Assembly (NCBI GenBank): GCA_019426215.1
Contig: CM033397.1
Location: forward strand, 29,328,480 to 29,392,479
Direction: 5' to 3'
Origin: Buddleja alternifolia
Taxonomy: Eukaryota; Streptophyta; Magnoliopsida; Lamiales; Scrophulariaceae
DNA: 64,000 nt
Within the stretch, counting starts at the first letter, position 1; the number at the start of each line of letters is the position of its first letter. The translations under genes were made by a program, and so were the position numbers. The notes beneath the pieces are model-generated. The model did not search any database. It had not been told where the DNA came from and saw only the letters and a program-made list of their open reading frames with translations. Shown in pieces: positions 21,000 through 33,208 of the stretch.

Positions 21000-21545
21000 T
21001 ATAGTTGACGTATTTTCATATGAAAAGTTGACAGATTTGCGTGACCTCATGAAAACGTCTATAACGCACCGTAGGATGCTCGACATCATAAACCGCTTTT
21101 TTTGTATGAAAATAGATACATAGAGCTTTCGGAAATAGTATGATACATTATCGATAGATGTCCTATATGAAAGAATTTTGTCTTCGAACGTAAACTAAAA
21201 TTTATAGACAGTTTTGCGCGACTTCACGAGAAAGTCCATAACTCACTGTACGATTGTCGGAATCATATGATTTTTATTTCAAAGTGAACACATAGAATTT
21301 TTTGAAAATATATGATACATTACCAAGAAATCTCTAGTATGAAACAGTTTTTCTTCAAACATAAGTTAAAATTTGACGACAGTTTTGCGCGACTTCACGA
21401 GAAAAACCATAATGCACTGTACGTTGCTCGGAATAATAAAATATTTTTTTCTTATAAAATTAGAAACATACAAATTTCTGAAAATGTATGACACATTATG
21501 AAGAAATATCTAAAACTAAATAGTTTTTCCTTCAAATATAAGCTA
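21000..21545 (+). repeat. ~176-bp tandem repeat, left block (~3 units)
   Basis: Each unit has the core GACAGTTTTGCGCGACTTCA, then CGAGAAA-TCCATAAC, a CGGAATCATAAA segment, and TGATACATTA. The orientation is the same as in the blocks at 24.62-25.38, 34.99-35.46 and 60.69-60.86 kb. Confidence 0.85.
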
Positions 21546-22990
21546 AATTTAATATGCGTTCATACTTCAATATTATGTACTAATACGTCATATTAAGTGT
21601 ACTTATACGTCGATTGATAGACAATAATACGTCAATTGACTAGCATTCATAAGTCGATTTGAATGTATTAATACGTCATATTAAATGTATTATTACGTCA
21701 ATTGATAGACAATCATACGTCGATTTCCAGAAAAGAATACGTCAATTCACTTGCATTCATATGTCAATATTATGTATTGATACGTCATATTAAGTGCACC
21801 TATACGTTGATAGATATACAATAATACGTCAATTGACTTGCATTCATACGTCAATTTGAATGTACTAATACACATTGTTGCGAGTCGATTGACTAGCATT
21901 CAAACGTCAATTGAAATGTACTAATACGTCATATTGACTTGCATTCATACGTAAATTTGAATTTACTACTACGTATGGCTGCAAATCAATTAGCTAGCAT
22001 TCATATGTCAATTGAAATGTACTAATATGTCATATTAAATGTATTATTACGTCAATTGATAGACAATTATACGTCAATTTCCAGAAAATAATACTTCAAT
22101 TCACTTGCATTCATACGTCAATATTGTGTTTTAATATGTCATATTAAGTATACCTATACGCCAATTGATAGATAATAATACGTCAATTGACTAGCATTCA
22201 TACGTCAATTTGAATGTACTAATACGTCATATTAAATGTATTATTACGTTAATTAATAGATAACCATACGTCATTTCCAGAAAATAATACGTTAATTCAC
22301 TTGCACTCATACGTCAATATTATGTATTAATGCGCCATATTAAGTGTACCTATACGTCAATTGATTGGCAATAATACGTCAATTGACTAGCAATCATACG
22401 TCAATTGATAGACAATCATACGTTGATTTCAGAAAATAATACGTCAATTGACTTGTGTTCATACGTCAATATTATGTATTAATAAGTCATATTGAGTGTA
22501 CCTATACATCGATTGATAGACAATAGTACATCAATTGACTAGAATTCATACGTCAACTGAAATGTTCTAACACGTCATATTAAATGTATTATTACGTCAA
22601 TTGATAGACAATCATACGTCGATTTCAGAAAATAATACGTCAATTGACTTGCATTCATACGTCAATATTATGTATTAATACGTCATATTAAGTTTACCTA
22701 TACGTCGATTGATAGACAATAATACGTCAATTAACTAACATTCACACGTCAATTGATAGATAATCATATGTCGATTTCAGAAAATAATACATCAATTGAC
22801 TTGCATTTATACGTCAATATTATGCATTAATACGTCGACAAGGACCGCCTAAAAATTCCTTAAAATGACCAATTCCATGAATCGATCCACAAGGACCGCC
22901 ATTAGACTATACATACGTGCGTACGTCATTAGACTATATATATACGTCGATAGATTATACACGTATGTCATTTTATTAATAATACATCAT
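21545..22990 (+). repeat. TACGTCAATT minisatellite array, left arm
   Basis: Dozens of copies of (A)TACGTC followed by AATT or GATT occur every ~20-30 bp. They form a loose higher-order pattern of about 190 bp: CATTCATACGTCAATATTAT, then CATATTAAGTGTACCTATACG, then GATTGATAGACAATAATACG. The ACGT core with a flanking A (read TGACGTA on the other strand) resembles bZIP/CRE-type sites. No open frame. Confidence 0.9.
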
Positions 22991-23070
22991 CTTAAATGTT
23001 AACTTAGGCCATTATATTTATTAATATATCCTTTTAGTTGTAACAATATATCATTTTATATTTAATAATA

Positions 23071-23146
23071 TTTACCCTAAACTCTAAACCCTAACCCCTA
23101 AACCCTAAATCCTAACCCCTAAACCCTAAATCCTAAACACTATGAC
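23071..23146 (+). repeat. degenerate CCCTAAA telomere-like repeats
   Basis: About ten degenerate copies of the plant telomere unit (CCCTAAA, with CCCCTAAA, TCCTAAA and ACTCTAAA variants). It lies between the two minisatellite arms. It is interstitial, not a chromosome end, because unique and transposon sequence continues on both sides. Confidence 0.85.
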
Positions 23147-23559
23147 ATCACATACCCTAAAATAAAATGTTTCGAAATTCAATGTTCACAAATATGTAAG
23201 AAAATTATGCATTTAATATAATTTAATGTATATTTTTTCACTAACTAGTATTATTTTGTGTTTCCAAAACTCAATGTTCACATATACTACTATCAGTGAT
23301 CACTTGACTTTTCGGGTGAGTTTGTAGTTTTGAGATACTCATACACATGATTATATTTAGGCATGTTATATATTTAATAATGCTTATTTATAATGTTATG
23401 AATGTGCATTTAACAACATACTTAGCTCAAAATAGGCATTAAATAGATATAACAAACACTATGTATATCCACACTACTACTAGTTATCACTTTACTTTAT
23501 GCGTAAGAATTTACGATTATGAGATATTTATACACTTGAGTATAAATATTTAATATTGT

Positions 23560-24615
23560 CCATTTATGACGTATCTTTACTTAATAATCTGACGTATCGC
23601 TACAAAATATATTGTTACAACTAATATGATGAATATACAATTACGTATTACTACATTGCAATGTCTTATTATTACATAAGAATTGACTTATTATTACATA
23701 TCAAATGACATATGGTTGTATATAAATTGATGTATTCTTACATATTAATTGACGTATGGTTGCATATAAATTGACGTATGATTACATATCAATTGTATAG
23801 TTGCATATAAATTGACTTATTCTTACATATCAATTGGCGTATGGTTGCATGTAAATTGACGTATTCTTATATATCAATATACATTTGGTTGCATATAAAT
23901 TGATGTATGATTACATATCAATTGACATACAGTTGCATATAAGTTAACGTATGACTACATATAAATTGATGTATTCTTACATATCAATTGACGTATGGTT
24001 GCCTATAAATTGATGTATTCTTGCATATCAATGATGTATGGTTGCATATAAATTGACGTATTCTTGCATATCAATTTCCGTATGTCAACATTCAAGATGA
24101 CGTATTAGTTGTGAAGGAACAACATACGTTTTTAGCATAATAATATATGTACATTGTCTAATGACGTATGTGGTCAACAAAGTTGACATATTAGTATATA
24201 TAAATTATACATTTCAAATGATGTATTTCAACAACAAACCGATGTACTATTACATATGAAATATTGTATTATCACAACTGAAATGATGTATTTAATAAAT
24301 ATAAAGGACGTATGTCAATATTGAAGATGACGTATTAGTTGTGAAGGAACGACGTATGTACATTGTCTAATGACATACGTGGTTAACAAAGTTGATGTAT
24401 TAGTATATATAAACTATACATTTCGAATGACGTATTTCAATAGCAAACCGAAGTACTATTACATATGAAATATTGTATTGTAACAACTGAAAGGATGTAT
24501 TAAATAAATATAAATTACGTATATCAACATTGAAGATGACTTATTAGTTGTGAAGGAACAACATACGTTTTTAGCATAACGACGTATGTATATTGTCTAA
24601 TGACATATGTGGTCT
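23560..24615 (-). repeat. AATTGACGTA minisatellite array, right arm (inverted)
   Basis: The repeated unit is CATATAAATTGACGTAT and relatives, the reverse complement orientation of the left arm. From about 24070 a longer unit of about 230-240 bp takes over (starting TCAACATTCAAGATGACGTA) and occurs about three times. No coding frame. 23147-23560 is AT-rich and otherwise featureless. Confidence 0.85.
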
Positions 24616-24619
24616 TAAT

Positions 24620-25387
24620 TTATTGATAGTTTTGCGCGAATTCACGATAAAGTTCATATCGTATTGTACAATGCTCGGAATCATAAACCATTTTTTTATT
24701 TCATAGTAGACACATAGGGCTTTCCAGAAATGTATCACACATTATCAAAAAAAAGTCTACTATAAAACAGATTTGGCTTCAAACGTAATCTTAAATTTAT
24801 TAACAGTTTTACGCGACTTCACGAGAAAATCCATAACGTATTGTACAATACTCAGAATCATAAACTATTTTTTTTATTTAATAGTAGACACATAGGGATT
24901 TATAGAAATGTATCATACATTATCAAAAAAGGTATAGTATAAAACAGATTTGGCTTCAAATGTAAGCTTAAATTTATTGACAGTTTTGCGCGACTTCACG
25001 AGAAAGTCCATAACGTATTGTACAATACTCAGCATCATAAACCGTTTTTTTCTTTAATATTAGACACACAGGGATATCTAGAAATGTATCATACATTATC
25101 AAAAAAGGTACAGTATAAAATACATTTGGCTTCAAATGTAAGCTTAAATGTATTGACAGTTTTGCGCGACTTCAGAAGAAAGTCCATAACGTATTCTACA
25201 ATACTCGGAATCATAAACCCTTTTTTTTATTCATAGTAGACACATAGGGCTTTCTATAAATATATCATACATTATCAAAAAAGATATAGTATAAAATAGA
25301 TTTAGCTTTAAATGTAAGCTTAAATTTATTGACAGTTTTGCGCGATTTCACGAGAAAGTCCATAACGTATTGTACAATACTTAGAAT
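24620..25387 (+). repeat. ~176-bp tandem repeat, middle block
   Basis: The core GACAGTTTTGCGCGACTTCA recurs about every 176 bp (near 24632, 24806, 24982, 25159 and 25334). The array is interrupted inside a unit by the copia element and resumes at 34993. Confidence 0.9.
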
Positions 25388-27137
25388 TATTAGGATTATG
25401 CCCTCAGATGCCATAGAGGATAGAATGTATAGGGCATATATCTTGTATTGAACTTAAACTCTTCTTAAATAAAAGGCATTATTGAGTTTTCACTTAATTC
25501 TTATCTGCATCTATAAGTTGTGTAAAACGTTTTGTCCATATTTTCAGTGCGATCCCTCTACTTCCTATGGGATAGGAAGATTGGCACTAGACAGATCGAT
25601 CTTGATTACTAAAATAAGTTCGCAAGTAATATGAAATCTTTAATGGACAAATAAAGACATTCGAATACTTGTACAATCTTAGCTCCGACATGGGAGTGCC
25701 TGTCTGATATCATCGGATGATAGGAGATTAAGATTGTAGACACGTCAGTGGAACTGATATGTTCGAACACGACTCGCATCGGTTCTGTCACATGGGTTTT
25801 CACTGTGACTGTCAATGATGGAACTGATTATGCATAATCGGTATATGTGAACCTTTGACCTGAAGTATCAGGCTGAAGATGCACTTGTGACGTCAAGTCT
25901 TTCACTAGAGTAGGTAGATCCAATTCACCCTTTGGTGGGGTCAACCTCGAAATGCAGACTTGATGGGCAAGTGGTAATCTTAGCAGATATCTAATATGGG
26001 ATTTGTTCTCTCATAAGTGAGTGAGTATGTACCCTATGTAATTATAGATAAATAGAGATCAAAGTCTTTGGCCAACGCAAACGAGACGATTGTGCTTGGC
26101 ACTAAATCGATCTCAATGATCTCGTATTTATTATGATTTATACATATGGTCAAGTCCAGTGAGTTTGACATAACCATGACTCTCACTTGACTGGGGAACG
26201 TGAACAAAGGGTTTATACATGTACGGTATTTACGATTGGAAGGTTTCAGAATGATCCTATAATTTGTTTTCGTTTGGGTTACAAAGTGGGCTACGTGACT
26301 GGCTAGGTGTTACCCACTTCCTTTGGTTTCCTCTGATTGCCAAACGAAACGAACCTAAAGAGTCGCGCTAAAGGATTGACAAAGAAAAATGAAGAAAAAG
26401 GAATTTCTATTATTTCTTCTGGGAGTTTTAATTTATTGGATAAATTAAATAATTAATTATTCATTAGATGAAATAATTAATTATAATGATAAGATTAATT
26501 ATTAATTAATTTCCTTGTGAAATATATTAATGAATTAATTTATCTAATTTATTTATTTATTTATTGGATATAATAAATTATTAATTGAAATAAGAAATTA
26601 ATTAAACAAAACAAATCCCGGGGCTAAATAAGGAGTCCAATTGGACGCCTATGAGGCCTCAAAGTGGCGTCTTTGAGAGGCCACATATTAGAGCTCTTTT
26701 GTTTTGACTTGTTCAATAAGTCATGAGGTATATAAGGACTCTTTGACTTAGAACAAGTAAGAAGAAGAATACACAACTCTCATAACTCTCAAAAAGAAAG
26801 AAAAATATTCCTCCCCTCCTCTATACCTAGCTGTCGACCATAGAAAAAGAAGAAAGGGGACTTTTCGTTTGTTGATCCGTGCGTGACGATTTGGAGACGA
26901 TGTATTTTCGTTGTTCGGATCAAGCTCAAGTTTGAAGAATCAAACCAAAGAATTAAAGATTTGGAAGCTTCAATATTTCGAGTTTGGAGAAGAAGAAGTT
27001 TTTCTCTATCATCATGTTCGTATTAACGAGTAAGTTTTATTCGTTATACACTTTTAGATTCAATTATGCTCATTAGAGTATTTTAATTTTTGAAATCTCT
27101 TCCGCTGCGTTTATGCTTTTTTGAACAAAACCCAACA
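25388..27137 (+). repeat. 5' LTR of nested copia element
   Basis: 1750 bp, ending AAACCCAACA, followed after one base by the PBS. Its TTAATTAA-rich block is shorter than that of the 3' LTR by about 30 bp. Confidence 0.95.
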
Positions 27138-29342
27138 GTGGTATCAGAGCCAATCTCTGATTTGCATATTTGATCTTGTTTACGTGATTTGAGAATTGCA
27201 TGTTATGTGTTTTTGAAGCATGTTTGTATGTTTTTCTTAAATCCGCGTTTTATGAGTTTTTGCCTAGTTTTTTGATTTTTAGTTATTGTAAATCTGGGGA
27301 TATTTGATGATATTGAAAATTGAAAAATACCGAGGAAAAACGGGGCTCGAAAGCCCCGAGAAAAATACGCGCGCTATTTAACGCAGCCGGGCCGAAATCA
27401 CGGCTCGTCGGGTCGTCACCGTGGCCCGACAGGTCGTGGGTTTGGATACCCAATTCATTGATCCGGGTCATGGATTCGGGTTGTAAAACGAGATATGTTT
27501 GGGTCGAAATTGATTTTTGAATTTTGGGTGATTTTAATTAATTGGGTGGATCAAAAGGATGATGACCCGAATAATTTAAATCAAGCTCAATTGAAAATTA
27601 TCCAATTTCGATTTGTTAATTAGTTTGGACTTCATCTAATTAAATCTAAATGGGCCAATTAGATTGGTGATTTGGACTTAAATTAAATTTAGCCCAATAA
27701 GAAATTAATAAACGTGAATGTTGTTCTAATTAATTATTTTCATCCCAATTAAATTGAATCCAAGTGGACCAAAAGGATGGTGACTTGGGTTTGATGAAAT
27801 CGAGCCCAATGAGATTAATTGGAATATAATATTTAATTAAAACTAATTAATTATTTTTCTTGGAGATTAATAATTGATTTATGGATTACATATTATTATT
27901 TTTTCCTCGACTTGAAAATTACGATTTTGAATAAGGAATACAAATTATTTTTCTTAGAGATTAAAAATTAATTCTTTGATCAAATAAAAGTATTTTCAAT
28001 TTTTGATGGCTTTAAATCATAATAAAATAAAATATAGAATTTCATATTTTATGTGTTCATATTATTTTAATTAAAGGTAGATGCATTTAATTCTTAATTT
28101 CGTACATCTAAGTCATCTAGTTGGATTAGAATGATTTTAATTGAAATAGTGAATATGTGAAATCATAAGGAAGTAGTTGGACTAAAATTTTAATAATCAA
28201 CGTAAGTGATTTAATATTGCGAGCATGTATTAAATGTTGTGAGCATGTATTAATTGATGTGAGCATGTCTTATGTGATTAAAACACTAATCATGGACTTA
28301 GGATTATATGTTTTACCTTTAATTTTATGGTTTATCAAATTTGAAGCTATTTATTATATTCTTAGAAATAATGCATGATTTGTTTTAGGAATCGAGATAA
28401 AATAGTTCAAAGTTGATAAAGTCAAAAGGCCCATGAATGTTTAATAGGTTTAATCTATACCTTTTGTGATGGCGCATTGGCTCGGGCCCTCTAGTAAAAG
28501 TCCATGATCAAGTGATGAATTTATTTATTCATTTATTTAAATTCTATGTTTATTTATATTGAAAGGCATGATTATTAGTGGTATTTTTATGCATGATCAA
28601 TATAGAATAAAGCGCTATATAAATTGAATAATGTGCAAAGTGAGACCAAAATCTTTTGACGAATTAAATTCTCCCAAATAAATTATACCGTGTTAGAAAA
28701 GGATGTTTGGCATCCTCATCCTCCACTAAGCTTTCTAAAATTAGAATTACTATAAATGTGTAATGCTTCCCAGTTATGGGGGTTATTCATTTAGAAATAA
28801 TTTGAAATTTTATAAAGTGCATGCAAATGCCTTAATCGAAACATATTTCACCGCAGAAACCTGTTCGGTTGCAAGGTAAAATTCAAATTCTAGATTATAG
28901 GAGTTAGTGGGATAAACTTGGGTAGTTCATGAACCTAGAAATCGAATGGGTTGCGGTTTGGTGAACTATGGGGAAATGTATTGAAACATTTATTGGATAA
29001 ATTGATATTAGATATCACTTCAAATAATTAATGGGCCAGAAACCGGTTAGGTTGCAACCTATTGAATTAATTGAGGACCTCAATACCTGATGTGGAATCG
29101 ATGCCAATGATGATTCCCGATTTTCACATGGGAGTGTGGGATTCGAAAAATGCAGTGAGAGCCAAGCTAAATCTTAAGTCCTTAATTTTTCTGGGTTAAG
29201 TCAAAACAAGTAATCTAATAAATCTGGTTTATTTCTGTAGTCATTTTCTCATTTATCTCTCTCAAATATAATAAACCCACTTTCAATTCTACTCGAAAAG
29301 AATACTCTGACTGGACCCAATTATGTGGACTGACTTAGAAAT
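27138..29342 (+). other. untranslated leader of nested copia element
   Basis: A 2.2-kb stretch between PBS and gag with no open frame. It contains the GGTTGCAACCTATTGAATTA landmark shared with the decayed element at 15.6 kb. In-frame remains of the gag start run to an in-frame TGA at 29331-29333, where the neighbouring residues (TGPNYVD before, LRNLRIVLNM after) suggest a Trp codon was lost. Confidence 0.75.
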
Positions 29343-30950
29343 TTGAGGATTGTCCTCAATATGGAATCACTGGGATACGTCTTGGAGGCTGATATCCTGG
29401 CGGCTCCTGCTAGAACACGTGCCAACGAGAAAGAGGTCCAAGCCCATGAAAAATGGGTTAAGGACGACCTCCGGGTGAGAGGATACTTGGTGGGATCTAT
29501 GACTAATGATCTTCAAAGGTCACATGATAAGATGCCCACTGCAAGAGCTATCCTAGCTCACCTGGTAGAGCTCTATGGAGAGCATAGTCGAACTGCACGA
29601 TATGAGATATCGAAAGAGCTCTTCGGAGCCAAGATGAAAGAAAGTGAGAAGGTTGGTGATCATGTCCTCAAAATGATTTCAAGGATCGAGAAATTGGAAT
29701 CTCTCGAATTCACCATGAATGCCACCCTTCAGACTTACTTAATCTTGCAGTCTCTTTCTGATTTCTTATCCCAATTTGTGGTTAACTTTAACTGCAATGA
29801 GATAGAGTGCAATTTAGCTAGGCTAATGAACAAGTTGGTTACTGCACAATCTCAAATGAAATCAAAGGGAAAGGAAACTGCCTTGGTCATCTCTTCTGGA
29901 CCCAAAAAGTCTAATAAGAAGAACAACAAGAAAAAGTATGGCGAGCTTGGAGCTCAAGGGGGTACCAAGAAGGTTAAGGGAAAGGCTCAAGGGTTTTACA
30001 AGAGCAAAGGACCTAAGAAAACGGATAGATGTCTCGAGTGCGGTGAACTTGGCCACTGGAAGAGAAACTGTCCCAAATTAGGCAAAGACGCACAAAGTAT
30101 TGAACTATTAGTTTTTGAAACTAACTATTCTATGACTGTATTTTCTACTTCGTGGATTCTGGACTCAGGGGCTAGTGCCCATGGTTGTTGTTTGGATCAG
30201 GATCTACAGAGAAGTAGAAAGCTGGGCCGAGAAGAAGTGATGATCAAAGTAGGCAGCGGGGAAAGCGTCGCAGCTACTAGGATCAGATCTACTTCTCTTT
30301 ATTTGAATTCTGGACATTTACTGTTTTTAGATAATGTTTTGGTTTTGCCCAAGGGGCTTAAGAATATTGTATCTATTCCTATCTTAGTTAAGATTGGATA
30401 TACATTTCGTTTTTCTAAATTAAATTGCGACGTTTATTATGGAAATAAATTAGTTGGCAATGCATGTTTAGTTAATGGCTTGTATTATTTAAATGTCCGT
30501 AATTTATCTGATGTTAATGTTGTAACACGTAAATGTGGTAGGCAAGAAACTAACTTAAGACTCAAGTGGCATCTTAGACTAGGCCATGCCGGAGAGCACA
30601 AGATCCACAAAATGGAAAAAGATGGGCTTTTAAGCTCACTAGGGTCGGACCCTTTTCCTACTTGTGAATCATGTCTCTTAGGCAAGATGGCTAGATCTCC
30701 CTTCACGGGGACTTTTGAAAGGGCTACGCAAGTCTTAGGAGTAGTGCATACCGATGTCTGCGGACCATTTGGAGAAATGGCTCATGGAGGTTTCTACTAC
30801 TTCATCACTTTCACTGACGACCATTCAAGATTTGGTCTAGTGTATCTGATGAAGCAAAAGTCTAAATCCTTTGAAAGATTCAAAGAGTTCAAGGCCTTAA
30901 TAGAAAATCAAACTGGGCAAAATATAAAAAACTCTACGATCGGATCGTAG
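29343..30950 (+). pseudogene. gag-protease-integrase part of nested copia
   Basis: The 535-residue open stretch has no native start because of the TGA at 29331. In order it encodes: a Gag capsid region (VLEADI… YLVGSM… ELYGEHSRTARYEISKEL); a CCHC knuckle CLECGELGHWKRNC; protease WILDSGASAH; pre-integrase zinc finger (HLRLGH … CESCLLGK); and the integrase core start (HTDVCGPFG, FTDDHSRF). It ends at TAG 30948-30950 because one extra A in the A-run near 30925-30932 shifts the frame. The correct frame continues at 30961. Confidence 0.9.
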
Positions 30951-30960
30951 AGGAGAATAT

Positions 30961-31389
30961 ATGAGTGCCGAGTTTGATGAATTCCTAAGACAACAAGGAA
31001 TAATGTTACAACTAACACCACCAGCAACTCCTCAACTGCATGGAGTAGCCGAGCGAAGGAATCGAACACTGTTGGACATGGTTCGTTCCATGCTTAGTTA
31101 CACTGATTTACCCATTTCGTTGTGGGGATACGCGCTTCTTACCACTACTCATGTTTTGAACAGATGTTCCTCCAAATCCGTTCCTAAAACTCTGCATGAG
31201 ATGTGGAATAAAAAAGAACCGAGTCTTAATCATATTAAGATTTGGGGATGCCCCGCTTATGTCAAGAAGACTAAAGTGGAGAAATTGGAGGCAAGATCCC
31301 TAATGGGACGTTTCATTGGTTATCCTGAAGACTCCATGGGATTCTTCATTTACCTGCATGATGATCAAAGAATCATCATGGCCCTATAA
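30961..31389 (+). pseudogene. integrase core/C-terminal part of nested copia
   Basis: Residues after the frameshift: AEFDEFLRQQGI, then the catalytic Glu region HGVAERRNRTLLDMVRSML, NHIKIWGCPAYV and the C-terminal GRFIGYPEDSMGF. The frame stops at TAA 31387-31389 within the conserved MAL(x)AxFLQDEF segment and reopens at 31390, so this is a point-mutation stop. Confidence 0.88.
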
Positions 31390-31416
31390 GCTCACTTCCT
31401 TCAGGATGAGTTTATC

Positions 31417-31948
31417 TTGAAAGGGGGCAAAGGTAGGAAAATTGTTCTAGAAGAACAAAATGAAACTCCCTCAAATACATCTGTTCAAGAACCGAGGCCT
31501 GAACCCATAGTAGCACAATCACTACGTAGATCTGGTAGAATACCGCATGAACCTGAGAGGTATGGGTATCTAGTGCAGGGGAGCGAAAGCTTCACACTGT
31601 AGTACAAGAAGGTCATGAAGATGATCCTTGTACCTATGATCAAGCGATGGTGGATGTCGACGCTTCAAGATGGCGAGAAGCCATGGAAACAGAAATGGAC
31701 TCTATGCAATCGAACCATGTCAGGACTTTGGTAGATTGTCCTGAAGGTATAGAACCTATAGGATGTAAGTGGATCTACAATAGAAAGATAGGTAGTAGGT
31801 TAACACCTTTAAAGCCAGGCTCGTAGCGAAAGGGTATAGTCAAAGAGAAGGAATTGACTATCAAGAAACCTTTTCGCCGGTGGCTATGATAAAGTCCATA
31901 TGAATTCTGTTATCCATAGCTGCATACTTAAATTATGAGATATGGCAA
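31417..31948 (+). pseudogene. IN-RT linker and RT N-terminus of nested copia, broken
   Basis: SLRRSGRIPHEPERYGYLV is the typical linker before RT. Near 31598 the frame shifts and continues as DDPCTYDQAM…WREAMETEMDSM…CKWIYNRKIG. Near 31795-31805 there is a small deletion within the KARLVAKG block, and a TGA interrupts the SI(R)ILL segment near 31900. RT could not be made from this copy. Confidence 0.8.
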
Positions 31949-33193
31949 ATGGATGTCAAAACGGCCTTTCTAAATGGATTCCTCGTGGAGGATATCTATA
32001 TGGAACAACCAAAGGGTTTTGTGTCCAAGTCCGATATCCATAAAGTATGTAAACTTGAGAGGTCCATTTACGGTTTCAAGCAAGCATCTAGAAGCTGGAA
32101 TCTCCGTTTTGATGAAGAAGTTAAGGGATATGGCTTCATCAAGAACGAAGATGAACCATGTGTCTACAAGAAGATTAGTGGGAGCAAACTCTTGTTCTTA
32201 GTACTATATGTGGATGACAATGTACTTATAGGAAATGACGTAGGAATGCTCACCATTGTCAAGAAATGGCTTTCAAGTACGTTTTCCATGAAAGACTTGG
32301 GAGAAGACACATACATTCTAGGAATTCGTATCTACAGGGATAGAACGAATAGAATGATAGGCCTCTCTCAAGCCCTTTATTTAGAAAAGGTCCTAAAGAG
32401 GTTTAGGATGGATAACTCTAAGAAAGGGTTTCTTCCCATGAGGCATGAAGTACACTTATCCAAGTCTATGTGTCCTCAAATTGAGGAAGATAGACAAGAG
32501 ATGAGTAATGTACCCTATGCTTCTGTAGTTGGTAGCCTGATGTATGCAATGTTGTGTACTAGACCCGACATTGCCTATGCTGTGAGCATGGTGAGTCGAT
32601 TTCAGGCAAACCCGGCAAAGGAACATTGGATAGCTGTGGAGAATATCCTAAAGTATCTGAAAAGAACTAAGGATATGATTCTCATCTATGGAGGTGGAGA
32701 CCTGAAGATGGAAGGTTATTCTGTTTCAGACTTTCAGTCTGATGTTGATGATCGAAAATCCACTTCAGGGTTTGTTTTTACTCTCAATGGTGGAGCGGTG
32801 TCTTGGAAGAGCTCCAAGCAAAGCAGAACCGCTGATTCCACCATTGAAGCAGAGTATGTAGCAGCCTCAGAGGCAGCAAAAGAATCTGTTTGGATGAGGA
32901 AGTTTCTTGGAGAACTTGGAACGATCCCTAGTGCTCAGCTCCTGTTGCCACTTTATTGTGATAACAATGGAGCGATAGCGCAAGCCAAGGAACCGAGGTC
33001 TCATAACAAGTCCAAACATATTGAGAGAATATTTCACATCATCAGGGAGATCGTTGACAGAGGAGAGATAGCAGTGCAGAAAATAGCCTCAGCTGACAAT
33101 ATAGCTGACCCGTTCACCAAACCACTATCTCAGGCTATTTTGGACCGATGCCTGGAAAGGATTGGTATTAGATACCACAAAGAGTGGCATTGA
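31949..33193 (+). pseudogene. RT and RNase H part of nested copia
   Basis: The 414-residue open stretch has RT motif A MDVKTAFLNG (Asp intact), SIYGFKQASRSWN, the YVDDN active site, and RNase H blocks RKSTSGFVF, TIEAEYVAAS, LYCDNNGAIA and HNKSKHIERIFHIIRE, ending ADPFTKPLS. It is cut off from its upstream domains by the frameshifts noted above. Confidence 0.9.
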
Positions 33194-33208
33194 GTGCAAG
33201 TGGGAGAT

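Noticed and set aside
23071..23146. Chromosome end / true telomere
   Set aside because: The CCCTAAA units are degenerate, only about 75 bp long, and flanked on both sides by other sequence.
21545..24615. CRISPR-like array of short regular repeats
   Set aside because: Spacing is irregular, the repeats are degenerate, spacers are related to each other, and the genome is a plant; it is a minisatellite.
27283..27520. Protein genes in the leader of the nested copia element
   Set aside because: Both-strand short frames over a GC-rich patch of untranslated leader, with no similarity to Gag.
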